The position numbers and the translations under genes were made by a program. This document shows, in pieces, positions 7,692-16,241 of a stretch of 64,000 nt of DNA. Position 1 is the first letter of the stretch. Every line of letters starts with the position of its first letter. This DNA comes from Sulfuriferula sp. Its GTDB lineage: Bacteria; Pseudomonadota; Gammaproteobacteria; Burkholderiales; Sulfuriferulaceae. The notes beneath the pieces were generated by a model. That model did not search any database, was not told where the DNA came from, and worked only from the letters and a program-made list of their open reading frames with translations. The DNA is taken from NCBI GenBank assembly GCA_013140765.1, contig JABFSE010000004.1:1-64000 (forward strand), in the 5' to 3' direction.

Positions 7692-10411
7692 GCTGCCCCC
7701 TGTTGACCTATCAACACCATACGTTTCAACTCAGGTACGCACGACCCGCATTCCGTGCCGCACTTCAATTCAGCTTGCAAAGCCGCCAAATCTGCCCCAG
7801 CCGCGATACTTGCCACAATTTGCGTTTCCGATATATTCAAACAGTTACACACGACGCGCCCACGGCTGGCAGTGCCTGTCGGCGGTGCGGATAACGGTGC
7901 TAACACCCAGCTTCGTAATGGTGCGATTTCTGCGCCTTCTGCCATCATTTCCTTGAGCCAGTCACGCGCCGCTATTTCGCCCGTCAAACGCACACCCACC
8001 ACCCGACCATCCTCAACCAGCACGCGCTTGGAAACGCCACGCTTAGGATCGTCATAACGCATAATGCTGGTTTCATCCTGCATATCCAGCAACGCGTCTA
8101 ACTGGTTCATCAGTTCAGTAGGCAACGGTGTCGCATTCGCGATACGCAATACCAACACAGGATTTTGTCGTCCATATAGCCCACAACTCGCGTAACCAAA
8201 TTGCTGTAATAATGGTTGAATACGCAACATCCGTGCCACCGCATTATCGCGACGCATCACCGCCATCTGCCAAGGCAATGGCATTGCCGCTACCTGCACA
8301 GCGGCGTGCTTTAATTCTGGTTGTTTAGACACAGGGTCGCGTGCATCCATAGTAAGCGCATTCACACCCAGCCCACTCATAAAGCGGCTACCCCAGTGCA
8401 TGGGCATGTAAACTTGCCCTATGCGCATGTCGTCACTCATTTCCACAGGCACAAGTAACTCGCCACGGCGACTTTTTACCCGCACCAAATCGCCAGTCTT
8501 CAAACTGCGTCGCGCCATATCGTCAGCGTGCATAGACAACACAGGTGACTCAACATGGCTAAATAGCCGCGCCACAACGCCAGTACGACTCATACCATGC
8601 CATTGGTCGCGCAATCGCCCCGTGTTCAAATGCAGCGGATAGCGTGCATCGATTACTTCAGCCGTCGGCAAATAACGCGCATTAGCGAACTTAGCCCGAC
8701 CATCCGCCGTAGGATAAATACCATCGGCATACAAACGTACTTTGCCCGTCGTCGCGCCCTCAGGGAACGGCCACTGTTGCGGCCCTTGCGCATCTAATAT
8801 GGCGTAAGACAAACCCGTAATATCTAAATCACGCCCACGCGTGGATGCCCTGTGTTCATTAAACACCTCTTCAACTTGCGTATATGGAAATAAATTCGCT
8901 GTCGATTTGCCTAAACGTGCGCCTAAACGGTGCGCGAAATCAGTGGCTATTTCCCAATCAGCACGGCTTTCACCTGCCGCACTGACCGCAGCACGTAAGT
9001 GTGTAATGCGCCGCTCGGAATTAGTATAAGTACATTCTTTTTCACCCCAAGCCGCCGCTGGTAAAAGCAAATCAGCATATTCCGCTGTCTCAGTGTAGGC
9101 ATTGACTTCTTGCACAATAACAAACTCAGCACGTTCTAATGCGGCGCGTACCATCGCCTGATTCGGTAATGATTGCGCAGGGTTAGTGCAGATTACCCAC
9201 AACGCTTTAATCTCGCCTGCCGCCGCCGCTTCAAACATCTCCAGTGCGGTTTTACCTGGCACCGCAGGCACGTCATCAACCCCCCATAACGCCGCCACTT
9301 CGGCACGGTGGGCGGGGTTAGCCATATCGCGGTGCGCAGATAACAGATTTGCCATACCGCCAACTTCACGCCCGCCCATTGCATTAGGTTGCCCCGTCAA
9401 TGAAAACGGACCCGCACCCTCACGGCCTATCTGCCCAGTCGCCAGATGCAAGTTAATCAACGCCGCGTTTTTATCCGTGCCATGGCTGGATTGATTCAAG
9501 CCTTGGCAATACATGGACAAACTGGCAGGCGATTGCCCAAACCAACGCGCCGCCGTCACAATATCCGCCGCAGGTACGCCGCACAAAGTTGCCACAGCCT
9601 CAGGTGAATACTCGCGCACGGTGGCACGTAAATCCTCAAAACCAGTCGTATGCGCGGCAATATAGGCAGGATCTATCATGTTTTCCCACAGCATGACATG
9701 CAACATAGCGTTAAATAACGCCACATCCGTACCTGGCAAAATAGGCAGATGCAAATCCGCCTCACGCGAGGTATCAGTACGCCGTGGGTCGATGACGATC
9801 ACTTTCAAATCAGGATTGGCTTTACGCGCATCTTCAATACGACGGTAAACAATAGGGTGAGCAAATGCCGTATTAGAGCCCGCTATCAGCAAGCATTGCG
9901 TCAATGCAATATCGTCATAACAAGCAGGTGGAGAGTCTGCGCCTAGCGTGGCTTTATAGCCCGACACCGCGCTCGACATACACACCCGAGAGTTAGTATC
10001 GATATTATTTGTGCCTATCAAACCTTTGGCTAATTTATTAAATGCGTAGTAATCCTCAGTTGAGAGCTGACCTGAAATATAAATACCCACCGCATCTGCA
10101 CCGTGCGCTTTAATCACGTCGGCGAACTTATCAGCAGCCTGATTCAGTGCATCATCCCAAGTCGTGCGCACACGTTCAACATCACGCGTGGCACGAATCT
10201 CAGGGTACAACGCCCGCGCCGCGCCCAGTTGATCGCTCGCTAAATGCAACGTTGCGCCTTTGGTACACAGCCGCCCAAAATTAGCAGGATGATTAGGGTC
10301 ACCGCGCACACTAGTCACGCGCTCGCCATCAGTAGTAATCAAGACACCGCAACCCACCCCACAATAAGGGCAGGCTGAGGCAATTTGAGTGGATGTAGGC
10401 TTAGTATTCAT
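7688..10411 (-). CDS. nasA: Assimilatory nitrate reductase, molybdopterin catalytic subunit with C-terminal BFD [2Fe-2S] domain
   Basis: CPYCGVGCGV...RGDPNHPANFGRLCTKG; C-terminal VVCNCLNISETQIV...CGTECGSCVPELKRM. Confidence 0.94.
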   Translation of the reverse strand: MNTKPTSTQIASACPYCGVGCGVLITTDGERVTSVRGDPNHPANFGRLCTKGATLHLASDQLGAARALYPEIRATRDVERVRTTWDDALNQAADKFADVIKAHGADAVGIYISGQLSTEDYYAFNKLAKGLIGTNNIDTNSRVCMSSAVSGYKATLGADSPPACYDDIALTQCLLIAGSNTAFAHPIVYRRIEDARKANPDLKVIVIDPRRTDTSREADLHLPILPGTDVALFNAMLHVMLWENMIDPAYIAAHTTGFEDLRATVREYSPEAVATLCGVPAADIVTAARWFGQSPASLSMYCQGLNQSSHGTDKNAALINLHLATGQIGREGAGPFSLTGQPNAMGGREVGGMANLLSAHRDMANPAHRAEVAALWGVDDVPAVPGKTALEMFEAAAAGEIKALWVICTNPAQSLPNQAMVRAALERAEFVIVQEVNAYTETAEYADLLLPAAAWGEKECTYTNSERRITHLRAAVSAAGESRADWEIATDFAHRLGARLGKSTANLFPYTQVEEVFNEHRASTRGRDLDITGLSYAILDAQGPQQWPFPEGATTGKVRLYADGIYPTADGRAKFANARYLPTAEVIDARYPLHLNTGRLRDQWHGMSRTGVVARLFSHVESPVLSMHADDMARRSLKTGDLVRVKSRRGELLVPVEMSDDMRIGQVYMPMHWGSRFMSGLGVNALTMDARDPVSKQPELKHAAVQVAAMPLPWQMAVMRRDNAVARMLRIQPLLQQFGYASCGLYGRQNPVLVLRIANATPLPTELMNQLDALLDMQDETSIMRYDDPKRGVSKRVLVEDGRVVGVRLTGEIAARDWLKEMMAEGAEIAPLRSWVLAPLSAPPTGTASRGRVVCNCLNISETQIVASIAAGADLAALQAELKCGTECGSCVPELKRMVLIGQQGAA

Positions 10412-10423
10412 AACATCATACTA

Positions 10424-10439
10424 AGCAAGCTACATGCCA
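10424..10439 (-). promoter_or_regulatory. Sigma54-type -24/-12 element upstream of nasA
   Basis: Minus strand TGGCATGTAGCTTGCT matches TGGCAYRNNNNTTGCW at all constrained positions; predicted +1 about 10413, only 2 nt from ATG (10411). Confidence 0.5.
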
Positions 10440-10512
10440 GAAAAAATAATTAGTTAAATTTCAAATACTTAAAAAACAACCTTAGAGAAAATCAACCAAG
10501 GCAATCAAAACA

Positions 10513-10529
10513 AGCACTAAACGAGTGCA
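10513..10529 (-). promoter_or_regulatory. NtrC-like dyad upstream of nasA
   Basis: Minus strand TGCACTCGTTTAGTGCT resembles TGCACY-N5-RGTGCA; centre about 108 nt upstream of predicted +1. Confidence 0.5.
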
Positions 10530-10553
10530 TAACAGCCGATTTGCGCACCACGC

Positions 10554-10808
10554 TTAGGCGGCATGTTTATTGATGGCACTCACATTACCCCAACGCGCCA
10601 TATCATCAACCGCCACACCCACCCACCACAGCGACCCTACACTATCAAAATCTATGCCGCCCACGACATATTGACCATGCGCCAGTCGAATATTATCTGC
10701 GTAACATTCGGCATCGCTTAAACTGCGAAACACATGCCAAGACACCACATTATTTTCAGCGTCACGCGTAGGCATGGCACTGATTTGCGATAAAAATTGC
10801 GTGTTCAT
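10554..10808 (-). CDS. Hypothetical protein
   Basis: ORF; start chosen at MNTQFLSQISAMPTRD. Confidence 0.55.
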   Translation of the reverse strand: MNTQFLSQISAMPTRDAENNVVSWHVFRSLSDAECYADNIRLAHGQYVVGGIDFDSVGSLWWVGVAVDDMARWGNVSAINKHAA

Positions 10809-10882
10809 GATAACTACTCCCATTTATACTAGATTATTTATTCTAGGTGATGATGGGCGTATCCGCCATACTTAAAACACGC

Positions 10883-11464
10883 TCAGTAATAAGATGCCGA
10901 TTTATCATAACGCTCATCTTGCTGACGATTAGCCAGCCCCACATTCACGCTAACATCGACATATTTACCAGGGTCTTGTGGCATTACGGCATTCAATGTG
11001 CGCCCTTGATAACGATAAACAACGTTATAGCCCGTGACAATCTGACGATAATTGTCATGATTAGTACAATGCTCAACTTGGCGCGGCTGATTGTAACCAT
11101 AGCCACCTTGATTATTGCCTATTTTATCCCCGACCATCGCCCCCGTTACCGCGCCCACCGCAGCTGCCGCTGTGCGCCCATTACCACCGCCCACAGTATT
11201 GCCCAACAAGCCGCCGACCAAGCCGCCCAAAATCGCGCCGCCATAATTGTGATCCACATTATTCGCGCTGGGGCTGCTCACCGTTTCTGTCCAGCACTCA
11301 CGACGCGGCTCGTTAATTTGTTGATAAATAGGCGTGCTCGACACCACTTGCGCCTTATCATTAAAACTGGCTTGATTATCAGCCCAAGCCGCTTGCGTCA
11401 CACCTATCACCATTAACGCACTGGTTAAAATCAATTTATCCATTTTAGTCACACTCCAATTCAT
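10883..11464 (-). CDS. Glycine-zipper 2TM domain protein
   Basis: GGAILGGLVGGLLGNTVGGGNGRTAAAAVGAVTGAMVGDKIG. Confidence 0.8.
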   Translation of the reverse strand: MNWSVTKMDKLILTSALMVIGVTQAAWADNQASFNDKAQVVSSTPIYQQINEPRRECWTETVSSPSANNVDHNYGGAILGGLVGGLLGNTVGGGNGRTAAAAVGAVTGAMVGDKIGNNQGGYGYNQPRQVEHCTNHDNYRQIVTGYNVVYRYQGRTLNAVMPQDPGKYVDVSVNVGLANRQQDERYDKSASYY

Positions 11465-11470
11465 GCAGAT

Positions 11471-11737
11471 TTAATTGCGTCCACGCCGACCGAAACCGCC
11501 TTGGCGATCCATTTGTTGCTGGCGACGCTCAAAGCCATAACCAAAACCCTCATTGCGCTGATAAGCAGGTGCAGGCGCAACATCGTTACGTGGGCGTTGT
11601 TCATTGCCCGCATCCGTATTTTGCACATCACGCCCAGCGTTAAAATTATTTGTGCGCAAGTCACGCCCTTGCTCCGCCCAACTCGGCGCAGTGCAGAGCA
11701 CTATTAACAAGCCAACAAATAATTTAATGTAAGTCAT
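11471..11737 (-). CDS. Hypothetical secreted protein
   Basis: Signal peptide-like N-terminus MTYIKLFVGLLIVLCTAPSWA. Confidence 0.5.
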   Translation of the reverse strand: MTYIKLFVGLLIVLCTAPSWAEQGRDLRTNNFNAGRDVQNTDAGNEQRPRNDVAPAPAYQRNEGFGYGFERRQQQMDRQGGFGRRGRN

Positions 11738-11838
11738 GGTTTAACCTTTCTTAGGGGCAACACTTGCACCCACATCTGCATCATGAACTGCATCTGCTAC
11801 TGAAGCATTTCCAAAATAAATAAAACTGTAACAAGGTG

Positions 11839-12318
11839 TTACGCTGCTAACCAATGCCCTGATTTGCCGCCCGACTTCTCATGCAGGTGTATCGCCTCCA
11901 TTTGCATCCCTCTATCTACCGCTTTGCACATATCATAAATAGTGAGCAAGCCCACGTTCAATGCAGTGAGCGCTTCCATTTCCACCCCTGTTTTACCTAC
12001 CGTTTCAACGCTGACCTCAGCATCAATCGCCGACAGTATCTCATTCACCGCGAACACCACATTAACGCGCGTCAACGCTAATGGGTGACATAATGGAATT
12101 AAATCCGCCGTGCGTTTCGAGGCTTGTATCGCCGCGATACGCGCCACGCCCAATACGTCGCCTTTTTTAGCCGAACCTTGTTGTATCATGCGTAAAGTCG
12201 CGGGTAGCATGACTATGCGCCCACGCGCGACTGCAATACGTTTGGTATCTGCTTTATCGCCGACACCGACCATTTGCGCATTGCCTTGTTGGTCAAAATG
12301 TGTAAAGTCTTGCATCAA
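11839..12318 (-). CDS. moaC: Cyclic pyranopterin monophosphate synthase
   Basis: [14 protein letters not shown]...[28 protein letters not shown]. Confidence 0.95.
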   Translation of the reverse strand: MMQDFTHFDQQGNAQMVGVGDKADTKRIAVARGRIVMLPATLRMIQQGSAKKGDVLGVARIAAIQASKRTADLIPLCHPLALTRVNVVFAVNEILSAIDAEVSVETVGKTGVEMEALTALNVGLLTIYDMCKAVDRGMQMEAIHLHEKSGGKSGHWLAA

Positions 12319-12352
12319 TGGAACTCCAAATAATCACGCATCTCAAATACGC

Positions 12353-13780
12353 ATGAAATTTATTACATTATTACTCATCACCAGCCTAATTACGCAATCC
12401 GTCATTGCCAGCGAGCTACCTGACTTGGGCGACGTATCGCAAAACAGCTTTTCCGCCAGCGACGAAGCGCGTGTCGGTAACGAGATTATGCGTGAAATCT
12501 ACACCGACCCGCAATTTTATGACGACCCTGAGCTCACCGATTACCTCAACAACCTCGGCGCACGCCTAGTCGCCGCGAGTGATGCACCACAGCAATCCTT
12601 CAGCTTTTTCATGCTCAAAGACAACACCCTGAATGCGTTCGCCTTGCCTGGTGGTTATATAGGCGTACACACAGGGCTAATTGAGGCCGCACAAAATGAA
12701 TCCGAACTTGCGGGCGTACTTGGGCACGAAATCGCTCACGTCACCCAACACCATTTGGCACGCATGATAGACAGCCAAAGCAATGGCATTCTGCCGTCAT
12801 TAGCCGTCTTAGCACTCGCCATTTTAGTCGCTAAATCCAACCCCCAAGTAGCAGGCGGCACTATCGCTGCGGCTCAAGCGGCGAGCATACAAAAACAGCT
12901 TAATTTCAGCCGCGATAACGAGCGTGAAGCTGACCGTATCGGCATCAAAACCATGGCAGCGGCAGGTTTTGACCCCAATGCCATGGCGAGCTTTTTTGAA
13001 CGCTTACAAAAATACGGTCGCATCTATGAAAACAACGCACCCGCTTATCTACGCACCCACCCGCTCACCACTGAGCGCATCGCCGACATGCAAAACCGCG
13101 CCGCCAATTTCACCAGCAAACAAGTTACCGACAGCCTTGCATTTCAGCTTTTACGAACCAAGCTACACGTTTTGAATTTACGTCCAGATCTCGCCGTTAT
13201 TGAATATCAAAGCGCATCCAAAGACCCGCACTATGCCAATTTAACCTCTATTTTATACGGTTTAACGCTCGCTCTATCACAAAATCGCCAATTCAGTCAG
13301 GCCGAGATTAGCTACCAACAACTAAGTAAATTCGCCAGCCCCATCATCGACCTGCTAGGGGCTGACATCGCGCAAAAATCAGGCGACATCAAACTAGCAC
13401 TACAACGCTACCGTCAAGCACGTGTACGCTATCCCCACTATCGACCACTCACTTACAGCTATGCCGATGCGCTAATTATCACTGGCTTAAACAACGATGC
13501 CGTTACCCTGCTCACCGACCTAACCCGCACCTATCCAGACGATGCCAAGCTATACCAACTGCAAGCTCGCGTGTACGCGCAACAAGGCAAAGACTTCTTA
13601 CGCCATTACGCATTAGCTGAATTTTATGCCAGACAAGGTAGCCTCACTGCCGCCATCGAGCAACTACAAATCGCGCTCAAAACCCGCGATGGCGACTTTT
13701 ATCAAACGTCCATTGCCGATGCCCGCTTAAAGCAACTCATTGCACAAAACAAGGCATTACTTGCTCAACAACAGAAATAG
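12353..13780 (+). CDS. M48 family metalloprotease with TPR region, BepA-like
   Basis: Signal peptide, HEIAH zinc motif (GVLGHEIAHVTQHHLARM), TPR-like C-terminus; start MKFITLLLITSL inside ORF 12110..13780. Confidence 0.88.
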   Translation: MKFITLLLITSLITQSVIASELPDLGDVSQNSFSASDEARVGNEIMREIYTDPQFYDDPELTDYLNNLGARLVAASDAPQQSFSFFMLKDNTLNAFALPGGYIGVHTGLIEAAQNESELAGVLGHEIAHVTQHHLARMIDSQSNGILPSLAVLALAILVAKSNPQVAGGTIAAAQAASIQKQLNFSRDNEREADRIGIKTMAAAGFDPNAMASFFERLQKYGRIYENNAPAYLRTHPLTTERIADMQNRAANFTSKQVTDSLAFQLLRTKLHVLNLRPDLAVIEYQSASKDPHYANLTSILYGLTLALSQNRQFSQAEISYQQLSKFASPIIDLLGADIAQKSGDIKLALQRYRQARVRYPHYRPLTYSYADALIITGLNNDAVTLLTDLTRTYPDDAKLYQLQARVYAQQGKDFLRHYALAEFYARQGSLTAAIEQLQIALKTRDGDFYQTSIADARLKQLIAQNKALLAQQQK

Positions 13781-13837
13781 CCCCACTTTTCGCTTATTAA
13801 CACTTAGTACAAATATACTTAAATATCGCTTTTCACT

Positions 13838-13876
13838 CAAAAAGCCGTTTTCAGCTATTGGATTCGGCTTTTTTTT
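13838..13876 (+). terminator. Intrinsic terminator after bepA-like gene
   Basis: AAAAAGCCG...CGGCTTTTTTTT. Confidence 0.75.
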
Positions 13877-13948
13877 GCATTATGCTTACTAAATCCTAAA
13901 CGGATAAAAGCATACATTAGATTCGCACCCATAAGTCAGGAGGATGAC

Positions 13949-14320
13949 ATGCGTTCACACGCAACTTTATCAAAATTAGTCGTCGGTTTAATTGGCGCAC
14001 TCGGCATCATCAGCGTTGCATCTGCCGCTGATGTGGCCAAACCTGAATTAACAGGCAAGCAACTCGCTTACGATCGTTCTATGGGTAACTGTTTAGCATG
14101 TCACGCCATGCCTACCCAAACCGATGCAGAATCGCCAGGCACTATCGGGCCACCGTTAATCGCAATGAAAGCACGCTATCCAGACAAAGCTAAATTACGC
14201 GCCCAAATCTGGAATTCGTTAGATACCAACCCTAACACAGCCATGCCACCGTTTGGCAAAAACAAAATCCTGACCGAAGCCGAAATCGACCGAGTCACTG
14301 ATTTCATCTACGGTCTTTAA
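13949..14320 (+). CDS. soxX: Sulfur oxidation c-type cytochrome SoxX
   Basis: Signal peptide, GNCLACH heme motif, AMPPFG; first gene of sox cluster. Confidence 0.93.
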   Translation: MRSHATLSKLVVGLIGALGIISVASAADVAKPELTGKQLAYDRSMGNCLACHAMPTQTDAESPGTIGPPLIAMKARYPDKAKLRAQIWNSLDTNPNTAMPPFGKNKILTEAEIDRVTDFIYGL

Positions 14321-14357
14321 TTCAACTCACCAAGCAAGTATCACCTAGGAGAAACGC

Positions 14358-14819
14358 ATGAACATGTTACGCCGTAATATATTGAAAGGTGCTAGTGCTG
14401 CTGGCACATTGGCTATTGCCGCTGGTTTATTTGGCACAGGCAACGCTTTTGCCGCTTACAACACCGCCGCATTTGGCGCAAAAAGTGTTGCTGACGCACT
14501 AAAAGGTATGGGTGCTGCTACCCCAACTGACAGCAAAGACATTGCTATTAAAGCACCCGACATCGCTGAAAATGGCGCAGTTGTGCCAGTTGAAGTCACC
14601 AGCAAAATCGCAGGCACAACAAGCATTGCTATTTTGGCCGAAAAAAATCCTAACCCATTAGTTGCCAGCTTCAAATTAGAAAATGGTGCAGAGCCTTACA
14701 TCTCTACCCGTATTAAAATGGGTCAAACAGCCATGATACGTGCTGTTGTAACCGCAGGTGGCAAAACCTACACCACGGCTAAAGAAGTTAAAGTCACTAT
14801 CGGTGGTTGTGGCGGTTAA
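14358..14819 (+). CDS. soxY: Thiosulfate oxidation carrier protein SoxY
   Basis: Tat-like leader and C-terminal KVTIGGCGG carrier arm. Confidence 0.96.
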   Translation: MNMLRRNILKGASAAGTLAIAAGLFGTGNAFAAYNTAAFGAKSVADALKGMGAATPTDSKDIAIKAPDIAENGAVVPVEVTSKIAGTTSIAILAEKNPNPLVASFKLENGAEPYISTRIKMGQTAMIRAVVTAGGKTYTTAKEVKVTIGGCGG

Positions 14820-14867
14820 TCGTCAACTTCACCTTACACATTCACGTATTTACTTAAAGGAATTACC

Positions 14868-15182
14868 ATGGCAGAACCAATGAAAATCCGCGCCACGATG
14901 GCAGGTGATGTTGCTGATATTAAAGTGCTTATGAATCACCCTATGGAAACGGGTCAACGCAAAGACGCTAAAACAGGTCAATTGATACCTGCACACCACA
15001 TCACCGAAGTCAGCGCAACCTTAAACGGCAAAACCGTGATGGAAGCCGAGTGGAGTGGTGCTATTTCTAAAAACCCATACTTAGGTTTCAAGGTTAAAGG
15101 TGCTAAAGCAGGCGATAAAGTAACGGTAAGCTGGAAAGACAACAAAGGCGAAACCAATACTGCCGATGCGGTTGTTGCATAA
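14868..15182 (+). CDS. soxZ: Thiosulfate oxidation carrier complex protein SoxZ
   Basis: KIRATMAGDVADIKVLMNHPMETGQRKD. Confidence 0.96.
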   Translation: MAEPMKIRATMAGDVADIKVLMNHPMETGQRKDAKTGQLIPAHHITEVSATLNGKTVMEAEWSGAISKNPYLGFKVKGAKAGDKVTVSWKDNKGETNTADAVVA

Positions 15183-15204
15183 ATTAACGCTACTTAACAA
15201 AACT

Positions 15205-15228
15205 AGGCGTGTTGTAAACAATACGCCT
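15205..15228 (+). other. Intercistronic hairpin soxZ/soxA
   Basis: AGGCGTGTTG-TAAA-CAATACGCCT: 10 pairs including one G-U; no U-tract follows. Confidence 0.6.
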
Positions 15229-15246
15229 CATTACAAGGAGGACAGC

Positions 15247-16077
15247 ATGAAGAAAACGCTGCTAGCATTAGTTGCAACCAGCCTGACGTTAGGCGCAGTT
15301 GTTGCAAATGCAACCCCAGAGCAAGATCGTAAAGATTTAGTTAAACTTTATACCAGCAAATATCCTGATATTAAATTGAACCAATATGTCTATGGTGCGC
15401 TCGCTTTTGACAAAGATTCAATGGCGCAATACACCAGCATTATGGATTTCCCGCCATTTGGTGAAGCCATAGAGCAAGGTCAAAAAATGTGGGAAACCCC
15501 ATTCAAAAATGGCAAAACCTACGCAAGCTGTTTTCCTAACAGCGGTAAGAACGTGGCAGGCAACTACCCGTACTTTGATGACAAAGCCAATAAAGTAGTG
15601 ACATTTGAACAAGCAATCAACGAATGTCGCGTTGCTAATGGCGAAGAAGCTTACAAAGAAGGCGATGCAGCAACAATGGGTAAAGTCACCGCATTTGGTC
15701 GCACTTTATCTGATGGCATGAAAATGAATATCAAAGTCAAAGGTGCGGCCGCAGAAGCAGCCTACGACGCAGGTAAACATCATTTTTACGCCCGTCGTGG
15801 TCAATTTGGTTTCTCATGCGCAAGCTGTCACGTTGACAACGCAGGTAACCGCATCCGCTCCGAAGTCCTCTCACCAGCGATAGGTCAAGCAACACATTGG
15901 CCTGTATTCCGTGGTGGTGACAATTTGGTGACTTTGCAAACACGTTACGTGGGTTGCAACCGCTTAGTTCGCGCAGAACCATTCAAAGTGGGTAGTGCTG
16001 AATATAACAATCTGGAATATTTCCATTCCTACATCAGCAATGGCTTACCGATGCACGCATCAGTATTCCGCAAATAA
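15247..16077 (+). CDS. soxA: Sulfur oxidation c-type cytochrome SoxA
   Basis: SCFPNSGKNVAGNYPYFD, single CASCH heme motif, YVGCNRLVRAEPF; start ATG 15247 after AAGGAG. Confidence 0.95.
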   Translation: MKKTLLALVATSLTLGAVVANATPEQDRKDLVKLYTSKYPDIKLNQYVYGALAFDKDSMAQYTSIMDFPPFGEAIEQGQKMWETPFKNGKTYASCFPNSGKNVAGNYPYFDDKANKVVTFEQAINECRVANGEEAYKEGDAATMGKVTAFGRTLSDGMKMNIKVKGAAAEAAYDAGKHHFYARRGQFGFSCASCHVDNAGNRIRSEVLSPAIGQATHWPVFRGGDNLVTLQTRYVGCNRLVRAEPFKVGSAEYNNLEYFHSYISNGLPMHASVFRK

Positions 16078-16101
16078 ACTGCCATAAGCAATTTATGATA
16101 C

Positions 16102-16133
16102 AAAAACGGCGAGGCAACCCCTCGCCGTTTTTT
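16102..16133 (+). terminator. Strong intrinsic terminator between soxA and soxB
   Basis: AAAAACGGCGAGG-CAAC-CCTCGCCGTTTTTT. Confidence 0.9.
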
Positions 16134-16241
16134 ATACCCCAGACGATGGGTTATTCATACCATTTACATTCATCACATAGCGACTAGAATCCATATTTAT
16201 AATAAAAATAATTTTTATCCTTTTTACTGGAGTATTAAAGC

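Noticed and set aside
10412-10553. ANTAR antitermination leader upstream of nasA
   Set aside because: No tandem hexaloop hairpins with a terminator could be found by eye; the only clear dyad fits an NtrC-like site better.
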